A stretch of DNA of 64,000 nt from assembly GCF_002994745.2 (NCBI RefSeq), contig NC_037094.1:42731139-42795138 (forward strand), in the 5' to 3' direction. A program made the position numbers and the translations under genes. Source of the DNA: Rosa chinensis. Its lineage: Eukaryota > Streptophyta > Magnoliopsida > Rosales > Rosaceae. Below the pieces are notes generated by a model, which searched no databases, had not been told where the DNA came from, and was given only the letters and a program-made list of their open reading frames with translations. Position 1 is the first letter of the stretch. Each line of letters begins with the position of its first letter. This document shows, one piece after another, positions 9,447 to 18,978 of this stretch.

Positions 9447-11039
9447 TGCATGCATGCGCTGACTGATAGTCTCCTCAATAAACTGGAAACAACCTCTTTC
9501 AATTACTTGCTTTCGGAAAGAAACTCGCTGTTACTTCAATAAAACATTAAAAATTCACCGAAAGCATAACTCAGGATTATCTCGCTAAATCAAACCTCAA
9601 TATCTCAATAAATCCTCGAAAGCATAAATCAAATACTCTGTAAATCAATAAATGCTTTCGGAAAGAAAACTCAATCTAACTTCAAGGCTGATAAGTGCGG
9701 AGCTCAAAGCTCAATAAATCTCGATAATTCAATCATGCTCAAATATTCGATGAAACATTCGTACTCGTGAATCCTCATAAAAACTGATATTCGAAATCCA
9801 TAATTCTCATAATATTTTCTGAATCAGTCACTTCCCGAAAATAATTTCTCAACTCAATAACTCCTGAATAACTATCTCATAAATCTACTAAAATCCCTCG
9901 GGAAAGAATTTCAATACTAATCTCGTAATTCATAAATAAATCTCGATAAATCAACGCTCAATAAACCATAAAACTCAATAATTAAAAACATAATTTAAAT
10001 CTCAATTGGAAGGAAATAATAATACTGCATGCATAATTAATTTAAAAACAAATGTCCACTCACAGTACTGTTTAGGCGACCATGCATACGAGTTCCTTCG
10101 TCGAGCAATAGCTCGGTACGTCGCCTTGTACACAATTATTTTCCGTGAATAACTATTCAACAATCACATACGATTCTCAAAATCAAATCCTCATAAATCA
10201 TCTTTCCACTTCTTCTCTGATTGAACCCAAATTTTACATCTAATACCAATTCGTTATCTTAAAGGTTCCAACTCAGAACCAAGAGATATCCGATGGTCGG
10301 AATCTCGTAAATCGATAATCGAAATCCTAAATTCCCAGAAATTCATAATCGATTAAAAACTTCTCCAATTCCAACCAAATTCACATATTCAACCTCTACA
10401 AAAATTATAGGATTTAACTAGCTAAAAAAAAAAAAGAATTTAAATTACTGTTTAAAGGCCACTACTGTTCACGCACCACACTATTCACGTATGATACTGT
10501 TCATGCGGCGGCCAACTCCTCCTCCGACCACCAAATTTCAACCACAGAATCATCTCAACATTCTAAGCAACTTTCATGACTGTGACCAAGTGAGAAAATA
10601 CCTTGAACTGCTCCAATTTTGCCGATGAACACAAATCCAGAAATTTCCAAACCCACCAATTTGGGAATCTTTTAAATTCTCCTACCAAACGTGGAAATTT
10701 CAGCTAGAAGCCTTCATAGAAAACGATCAGTGGCTCGAGGTGCTCCTAATAGGGCCAATTTCACCTCCAGAAATGGCTGGAAAAAGGAAAATTTTGCCGG
10801 AGAAGTAAACTGCTACAGTAACAATGATTGCCGAGATTCGAGGTTTTCCGACCAAATCGCCGATACCCACTGGCACTACCGTGTAGAGGAGGAAGAGATG
10901 GTCCACGACCAATTGGAATCACGTCGATCGGACGCCGGACGGTGAAGAAATAGGAAAAAGAAGAAGGGAGGGCGACGCAGGGGAAGAGGGAGAGGAGAGA
11001 GAGTCGGGGGGTAGGTTTCTGAAACCTACCACAGTAACT

Positions 11040-11043
<4 letters not shown>

Positions 11044-11088
<45 letters not shown>
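11044..11088. repeat. (TA)n microsatellite
   Basis: An uninterrupted run of about 22 TA units inside solo LTR B. Confidence 0.95.
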
Positions 11089-11091
<3 letters not shown>

Positions 11092-11355
11092 GTTACCATG
11101 AACAGTAATTTCACATTTTAAGCCATAACTTTCTCATACGAACTCCGATTTTTACGTACCACATATGCACGCGTTCGGTTTAACGTCCTCTACAACTTTC
11201 ATGAAGAACATTTTCTCAAATTTTGATCCGAACAAAAAGTCAATTTTTAGGGTCCCCTAAAATGTCAAAACGGAGCCAAAAATTAAATGTAATTGTCGTT
11301 TACCCAAAGAAAGACTCGTAAACTGGTAAATTTAAGTTCAGGACGTTACAAATGT

Positions 11356-14300
11356 AAAGCATAGTTAATAATAAACGAAAGCAAGTACTTAGCAAACTAT
11401 CTAATAGCAGATGACCATCTGAGTTAAACATACATATGAAGATGTCAATTTTCCTGTAACAGTAGCAAGTTCAATTATCCAATACTTCACAACAACTTTT
11501 CTGAAAACAATCAATGACATAAAAACATAAAATAAACAACAAACACTAAAAGAACTCTCTGTGCTTTTCCATTCCTCCAATCACACCAAAAGTAAAACCC
11601 CCGCTCTCAACTCAGGCAAGGAAATATGAACTCTGTAAAACAGAACCTGTATATAAACCCAAAATCTAGCAAAAAAAAGTGCAGCTATTTCAGACTTTCC
11701 AACAATGCAATGAAATCTGATGCTAAATGAAAACTCAGATAATTTAATATGAAACTAAGAAGTAAGAACCAGAAAATCTCTAGATCTATTCAATTCTCTA
11801 TTTCTTAATCATTCTTTATTCCGTTAATTATGTTTCAAGTAATAACACATTTCTAAATTGGTCATCAAACAGAGGAAGCAGTATTTGGCCGGCCATTTCT
11901 GCCCATATATAGTTGAGTTCTGATCATCGAACATGCAAGTCCGTAAAGATAAGGATGCTGAAATTTGGTGTACTTGGTGCTATATATCCCAATGAAAATA
12001 ATCATTGCAATGCCTATATAACTATATGACAACCCAGCTGCTAAAATGGAATGCCTCCTTTACAAATCAGACTGTTGGGAACAGATATGTAGTTGTTAAA
12101 TCAAATATTTACCTAATCAAAGCAAAAAAGCTACGTCTTTGAAAAATCAAACATTGTTGATGAAAAAAAAAATTACTAGCAGAGGAATTCATGCTCGCTC
12201 TATCAAATAGTAATCCACTAGATCCAGTCAAATGGTAGCTAACTGCAACAAACCATACCAAACAGAAATTAGACAAATTGAAAGTCTTCAGACCCTATAA
12301 CAACCAAAGAAAAACAGAACCGAGCTTTAACATGAAAGGGGCTTATCTATCTTATATTGCAAATCTTGATTTTAAGCTACCAAATATTTTAGATTGCAGA
12401 ACTGCAACTGAGCCCTAAATTACAAAACTTAAACTATATTTCTTAAACTGAGCAATCATATAGGCATTTCTAACAAATCTTTCTGCAATTCCCATGAAAC
12501 AATAATTAAATACAAACCCAAATTTCATAGTCGATGAAAATGTATACTTGGCTCGAATTTTGCAAAGCTACTATGTCATTGAAATACTTTGTGCAAGCGA
12601 GTTGGAACAAATCAGTGAAGTCACTGGGATATTAGATATGTCAATGTATTTCACATGTAGCAGTACCATCAGTAAACTTAATAACCAAAGAAATAAGCAC
12701 TTACTATGATTGGGTTCCTTCTACCCTGCTAAAATTCTGTTCTTTTCTTCAAAGTCCCCAAAGAAGACTAAGTTAGCCTCACTTTAAAAATGCAAAGAAA
12801 AACGATCAGCAACGAATCTAGGTCATGGAAAAGAAGTAGGGTAATCAGTTACAGAAAACTTATGGTAAAAAGGATTAAAAGCTATTATAATCTATAACAT
12901 AGTCATCCAACTTGTTTTCAAAACCTAAGACTGGAACAGAGAAACCCAAAGATGAAAAAGCTTTGCTAATCAACATCAAAATTACAACAAAGCAATCAAA
13001 ACTTGACCATTCAGGAAGTATCATTAACATTAAAAAGAAATAACCCTGGGAAATCTTTAGTCCCTAGTCTATACCAAAGCAGTCATCATAACCTAAAAAA
13101 AGGTTTACAAAGCTTGAACATTCAATCTTAAACATCTCTGACAATGTAAGAAAAAAGTGGTTGACAATGTAAGAAAAAAGTGGTCACCAATTGGGAAAAA
13201 TAATTACCTTGCTCTGGAGGATAAGCCATCAAACAGATGTGAGCAGGTGTCAAAGATTCTAGATTGGTAGTGGTTTCTCACTCTAAACATATAGGAGTAC
13301 AAATAAGAAAGGTGCTGAAAATACATATATTTAATCAGAAATATGAAAAAAGGATATGCTCAATTCATGGGAAACTTTGCAGCATGGCTAGTTTCAACAT
13401 TGAATGTTTTGGAACAACTTGGAGGCCGTAGCGTTTTCCGATCACTTTCATTAGGACTCCCATCATCATCGGCATTACAATTTCCAGTATTTCTAAATAA
13501 ATAAATAAAAGAGTATATCAGAATTTAAGGAAAGCAAGAGATGCAGGTAATAAATACATTACACCCTTCCTCATACCTGTTTGATGGCGTATCCTCCAGA
13601 AGCCCAAATCTTAAAACATCAACTATACAAAAAACCCAATTCTACCTATCAACAACTCATCTGAATACATTTTTGTTTTAATTATCATGATTATTTTATA
13701 TTGTCCATCTTTTTTATATGGTTCAAGGCACAACAGTCAGAATTACTCAACTATTTATACAACAGTAAGAATTCTCAACTATTTCTCAAATAAGGAGCTA
13801 CTTCTTGCTTTGCTTCTCATTACATTTTTCATTTTCCTCTTACCCCTACCACCCCAAATCAAAACTTTACTCAGTGGAACTTTCTCCAATCTTTCAGACT
13901 TGTTAGATGAAAGGCTGCTGCTAGCACATACCAGTTTCGCAGATAAAAAGCCGCTGCTAGTACATTCTTGTATCTTTACATTGTGCTCCAGAGCTGGTAC
14001 ATGCGAATAATCAATTAAAAAATTTAAACAGCTTGACCCTATTTGCAAAAGTGCAGAAAAATTTAATTTGGGGCAAAATTCAAGAAACTACTTTCAAGAA
14101 ACTCAAAGTAGTTTCTTTAAGCAATTGTATTTCGATGGGTTCAATCATAGTAACCGAAAGTATTTTCTTTGTATTTTTAGCACTTGCCTATTTCCATGTA
14201 TTCTTTAGCTGAAAATATATAAAATTATATTTCTTGATAGCATTAAAGTAACCGATCAAACCTACATTTTAAATTTCTAGACAGCTTCTCTTCTATTTTA

Positions 14301-16055
14301 GCAGGTATTTATGATAAGAATCTATGACTCTATTGATCCAAGCCCTCTATGATTAAAAGTGTTTAATATTTTTCTTATAGTCATATGGATGAAATGGTTA
14401 TCTAAACAAACAACAGAGTAGAGAACGGTTCAGAAGATTTTGACAATAGAGATGGACAAAGCAACTCAATGGAGCTCAAGCTCAAGTTTGTTACCAATCT
14501 CTATGGCATTAACTAAAAATCCAAGGGATGCGAAATTACAATGAAAATGCTCAGACAAAATCTGTCATGTAAAATTTTGAAATAGCAAGACAGTAGCAAG
14601 AGCAATCTTAGTCAATGACCATTAATTCTAGAATTGTCCAATTACACATGAAAACAAACAACAAAACTTAAACACAGATTATGAAATATAATCAGAAAAC
14701 AAAAACTGGAAATCAAATAATAACCTTATAGAGAATGGTCGCCTATCGGGTTGAGAATGGACTATGATTTAAAGCCGGATCATAGTCCGTATCCCAAAAG
14801 AGGCACCAAGAAGACAAAATTTGCTCCTCAAACTTTTGGCTATCTGAACAATGATATTGCTGCTCTTCATCCTCTTCTTCATCCCCTGATTATTAGGAAT
14901 AGGCAAGGCCCTGGTGTATTGTCTCTAAGTCCACCACAATCTTGAACCCCTCCTCTTCTCTTTCCCACCCCAGCAACCTACGATGACATCAAATCAAAAT
15001 TGAAAATCTCAAATCCGGCAAATAAGCTTAGGAAACCAAACCTGTCCTACTCGTTTTCAGTCCAACCTCTCTATCTCAGAGCCTGATCGATGCTATTAAC
15101 TGCCATCAAAACCTAAATATCAAGGTTTCTGGGAGAGTTATGTCTACCTGATTTCAATTACAAACATGATTAGTAAACACAGGAAATCTTCCTGTTACAG
15201 TAAAATCATCTGAAACTCTGTGGTACCCTTTTTACTCAACGTATGATCCTGACATGCAACAGTCCAGAAGATCCAAGAACACTCACCTTCAATGATAGAT
15301 AAATGGAGCATATAAAAATCCAAGTCTCAAATGTCTTCCTGAATAATAACATCAGGGTATAAAACCAAATAAGAAAACCTAGAAAAAATCAAAGTCACAC
15401 CCAATAAAACAAACAAAAAATATGGATTCTTGAAATTGCTTAGCAACGAATTCGCGCTTTTTCAAAAAAATTACCAGCTGAGGAATGCTTTCACATAAAG
15501 ATCAAAACTTTACCACAACCCAGATAAAAAAACTTACCTTCTTGGCTGGTCGAAGCTTCTTGATCCAAGCAAACTGGCTTTCGATTGAGGAAAGAGTTGA
15601 AAGCAAAGATCTTTGGAAGAGTAATGGGTGGCTTTCTGTAACTGAAGCTTGGTGGCCTTTTCTGTTACCCAAGATAGCAAATGAGCAAGACAAGGCCAAA
15701 GTTCTCAACTTTCTCCAAATGGGTTTCAGAAACTTCAAGACCCGGATTCCGATGGCCCGAATCTCCGAGAGCGGTGATCACTTCAATGTTCTTTAATTTG
15801 GAGCTCAATTGATCCACGGAATCTCGATGATAGGAGCAGAAAACGTGGTGGTGGTGGGAGGTGGCCGGTGACTCGGCAGTGGAGCAAATCCACTGAACGA
15901 CGACTCGGCGGTGGGAAGAGACGTGGAGGGAAGGGATAGGGAAAACTGAGGTCTGTCGGGGGGAGAGAAAAGTTTTGTTTTATGAAATGAAAAAAAATAA
16001 AATTAGAAAGCGTAGAGGAAAAAGATGGAGGGAAATAAAAATTTTGGTGAAAACT
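11356..16055. other. CACTA internal region, mostly non-coding; possible captured gene pieces
   Basis: This is 4.7 kb of AT-rich DNA. Some minus-strand stretches look like exon remains: about 15650-15860 (open reading, followed by a GTAAG donor near 15533), 13577-13620 ending at a GT donor, and 13387-13490 starting after a TTTATTTAG acceptor. I do not recognise the protein, and no full-length frame exists. A captured and decayed host gene is possible; chance is also possible. Confidence 0.3.
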
Positions 16056-16059
16056 TCCC

Positions 16060-16545
16060 GCCTTTTACTTTTATGGCACACATTAATGCATGCTGTAAAA
16101 AATCATATTAAAAACCACATTAACGGCACACATACTTGCAGGCTGTAAAAGATAATACTCTTATGGCGTGTATCTAATGCATGTCATAAAAGACCAAACA
16201 AAAATAGACATTAATGGCATGCACTAATGCATGCCATAAAAGACCAAACGAAAACAAACATTAACGGCGTGCATTAATGCATGCCATAAACGACTAAACT
16301 AAAGTAGACATTAGACATTAACGGCGTGCATTAATGCATGCCGTAAAATACCAAACTAAAATAGACATTAACGGCGTGTATTAATGCATGCCGTAAAAGA
16401 CCAAACTAAAATAGATATTTAGATGCACGCCGTAAAAGACCATATCAAAAAGTGTATTAACGGCATACCGTAAAAGTGCGCCGTAAATGTATGTCTATTA
16501 CGGCACGCATTGATGCACGCCATAAAATGTGCACTGTAAAAGAGT
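16060..16545. repeat. CACTA right subterminal repeats
   Basis: About ten near-identical units of roughly 45-50 bp. Each holds the palindromic word CGTGCATTAATGCATG, usually followed by CCGTAAAAGACCAAACT or CATAAAAGACC. Inverted and degenerate copies lie at the left end of the element (5136-5340 and 8001-8190). Confidence 0.85.
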
Positions 16546-16555
16546 CATTTTCTTG

Positions 16556-17311
16556 TTTCAGTAACTTTCTAGTTTCTACTAATGTTTGATGGTTGAGGAC
16601 TTGAGTCCTACTGTTGGTTTCAAGTTATTGGTTGATTTGGCTTTTTTTTTTTCCTTCATTCAAATCTAGGAGTTGTGTTATTGGTTGGTTTCAAGTTTGG
16701 AAAGTGACATTCTGGTTTCAAGTTATTGGTTGATTTTTTTTTTCATTCAAATCTGGGAGTTATGAGTTTGATAAGAAATTCAAAAGTTTGAATTTTGAAT
16801 TCGTGGTTCTTATTCATGGTTAGGTGATTCTCTCTGTCTAGAATCTCTCGGAAGTAACATGCTTTGGGAAACACCATGTAGAAGCTGTGCTTGTATTCTC
16901 TTAGAAATTTTATTTAAGATGGAGGACCTGCTACTGTGTTTACCTGCTATTGTATTTGTGGGTGTTTATTTTTGGGATTGGGTTACGATTTTCTTGGAAG
17001 TTTATTTGTTATAAGGAAGATTTGGAATTTGAGATAGTTTTGTCGATTCTTGGTTGCTAGAAATTCATATTTTTACTTTCAGGGGTTATAGAAAATGCTA
17101 AGGGTTCTATGATTTCTTCCTTTTTTTGGTTGAGATGTTGTGTATTTGATAGTGGTGGTGGAATTTCCTACTTTCTTGCAATCAGTTTTGGCCTTTTTCT
17201 TATGGACTTGCAAATCCCCAAAGCAAAAATGAGTAATTGGATGTTTCTTATTTCCTTACTCTGTAACAGGTTATTAGATTCTCTTTCTGACTTGGTCTTG
17301 GTTTTATTAAT
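16556..17311. other. hAT-like internal sequence, no gene seen
   Basis: T-rich sequence with a repeated phrase (GGTTTCAAGTTATTGGTTGATT near 16615 and 16715, 20-odd bases). It has intron-like composition and no convincing coding frame. Confidence 0.5.
17303..17311. repeat. Left 9-bp target duplication of Pack-MULE
   Basis: TTTATTAAT here and TTTATTAAA at 18648-18656 (8 of 9 bases the same) sit directly outside the inverted termini. Nine base pairs is the MULE target size. Confidence 0.75.
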
Positions 17312-17990
17312 GGGGCTGTGACCACTTACCCAATTTTAGCCTAAAAATTGCTCACTTACTCTACTAAGAGTTTTTTTAACCCCATTTACCCAATCCAATA
17401 GTTTTTGACAGTATTGCCCTCATACTCTTTCTCTCTCTCTCTCTCTCTCCCCTCCGCTTCCCGAGCCCGTCGCCGGAGCCCTGCATACTCGCCACCGGTG
17501 CAGGTCCTCCTCACCATCCCAGTCAGCGACGACTCTCCTCCTCTGCCGCAGTCCACGGCTCGCCCTGGATCTCAACCTCGACCACCTCCTCTCTCCCAGC
17601 GCTCCGACCTAGACAAGCACCTCTCCAATCTCCAGAAATCCTCCCAAGTCCTCGACATCATCAAGTCCGACGTAGACCACGTCCTCTCCAACGTCTCCTC
17701 CACCTGCGACCTCGCCGACCACGTCAGCGCCAAGATCCGCGACCTCTCCAATCTCCAGAAATCCTCCCAGGTCCTCGACATCATCAATTCCGACGCCGAT
17801 CACGTCCTCTCCAACGTCTCCTCTACCTGCGACCTCGCCGACCATGTCAGCGCCAAGATCCGCAACCTCGCCGACCACGTCAGCACCAAGGTCTGCGAGC
17901 TCGACCTCGTCCAGTCCCGCATCAACTCCACGCTCCTCCGTTTGGATGTGATTATGGAGCACGACCTCGCCCAGTCTCGTGGTTCTGATT

Positions 17991-18022
<32 letters not shown>

Positions 18023-18647
18023 TTTGTAAATTTGGTAGAAGGCTTATAAGGAAAGAAGAAAAAAGAATGAAAAAAAAAGTTTTATTGAGTAGTTATACAT
18101 GTTTATTGCGGGGCAATAATATGATTATTGAGAGACAATAATATGAGTATTGGGGGCAATAATATGCATATAAATTGATCATTTGTGCCTGTAGTGTATT
18201 TATTTTGGTTTCGGAAGTTTATACAATTCACTGGAGGGCAATAATATGATTACTGGTGGGCAATAATATGGTTACTGGGTATTATTAGGGGGCAATAAAT
18301 TCAGACGCCTGAATACGGCCACCAGTCCGGTAGCCGGATTTCGGATTCCGGTGACCGGTCCCCGGATTCCGGTCATAGGTCGCTGGAGTCCGGTCACCGG
18401 TCGCCGGAGATCTCGGCCGGCCACTGATCACCAGAGCACAGCAAGGTGGAGGATGACTTCTCTCTCTAAGTGAGAAAGAAGGAGAGGGCAAAAAAGTCTC
18501 AAAAATAAATAAAAAGAATAAAAAAATAATTAATTGGGTATTAGGGAAATAATCGCTTAGAGTGTTTTGGGTAAATGGGGTTAAAAAACTGTTAGTGGAG
18601 CAAGTTGACAATTTTTAAGCTGAAATTGGGTAAATGATCATTTTCTC
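17312..18647. mobile_element. Pack-MULE (Mutator-like) carrying host gene pieces
   Basis: 1,336 bp with long terminal inverted repeats of about 81 bp (17312-17393 and 18567-18647). They share words such as TTACCCAATTT, TAAAAATTG and AACCCCATTTACCCAA. A 9-bp target duplication flanks it. It has no transposase. Inside are a COG4 exon fragment (about 17550-17985), a short array of GGGCAATAATATG words (18110-18290) and a GC-rich stretch with CCGGT repeats (18305-18420) of unknown origin. Confidence 0.85.
17550..17985 (+). pseudogene. COG4: Captured COG4 exon fragment with internal tandem duplication
   Basis: The translation contains QRSDLDKHL, STCDLADHVSAKIR and ELDLVQSRINSTLLRLD. This is the N-terminal region of plant COG4, a subunit of the conserved oligomeric Golgi complex. 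The bases just before (about 17565-17600) code ALDLNLDHLLS in another frame, so one base has been gained in the join. A 123-bp unit (17621-17743) is repeated in frame at 17744-17866, with a partial third copy at 17867. The rest of COG4 is missing, so the frame 17405-18049 is not a working gene. Confidence 0.75.
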
Positions 18648-18978
18648 TTTATTAAACATGCTTGATTGTATATTTATAAACTATGCATAATTAAGTTTGT
18701 ATGTTTCTTCTTTTTTTTAGATGAGTATAAATGATGAGTCCCAATTTATGGAGGAAACCAGAGAAGATACAACATAAAATGTACGAGGAGATGATAAATA
18801 AGTCTTAACCGGTTCTAGTTGCTTAAAAAAATAAAAAATAAAAAATAAAAAAATAAAAAATAAAAAAATAAAATAAATAAAAAAATTTGTTAATGGGTTC
18901 CAATGGATAACCCGCAAACCCGCCGGGTTTAGCCCGCAAAACCCTTTAAGTTAACGGGTTTTTAACGGGTCAGCCCTA
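18648..18978. other. hAT-like right subterminal region with A-rich simple repeat
   Basis: A run of AAAAAAT-type units (18826-18885) is followed by GGGTT, CCCGC and AACGGG words matching the style of the left end (4710-4860). A short ATG frame starts at 18721 and stops after 18 codons. Confidence 0.6.

Larger units (their letters stand above)
8545..11350 (-). repeat. Solo LTR B of the same Ty3/gypsy family (TSD AATGT)
   Basis: 2,806 bp, plus strand TGACAGGACC...GGACGTTACA, flanked by perfect 5-bp repeats AATGT (8540-8544 and 11351-11355). It is similar to solo LTR A at both ends and in the same orientation, but only loosely similar in the middle. It contains a (TA)n run at 11044-11088 and an array of hairpins with a constant loop at 9165-9446. 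No internal region remains. Confidence 0.9.
5126..16555. mobile_element. Non-autonomous CACTA element
   Basis: The left end is CACTACACCAAAAAC. The right end, read on the minus strand, runs CAAGAAAATGACTC, the usual CACTA terminus, but its last bases (the CACTA itself) are missing or changed, so the right border is approximate. Both subterminal regions carry many direct and inverted copies of ACGGCGTGCAT...ATGCATGCCGTAAAA, the transposase-binding type of repeat. No TNP1 or TNP2 transposase could be recognised. Two solo LTRs (5345-8000 and 8545-11350) lie inside. A 3-bp target duplication could not be confirmed because of the damaged right end. Confidence 0.75.

Noticed and set aside
10691..11114. 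Open frames of 84 and 117 codons
   Set aside because: They lie inside solo LTR B and one runs through the (TA)n repeat; no protein signal.
5345..11350. CRISPR-like look of the repeat-spacer arrays in the LTRs
   Set aside because: The genome is a plant; the constant part is a hairpin loop and the variable part is its own inverted stem, not a spacer of fixed length.
17405..18049. A 214-codon gene
   Set aside because: It is captured COG4 exon plus transposon sequence; the frame ends in a (TA)n run and the upstream part is shifted relative to COG4.
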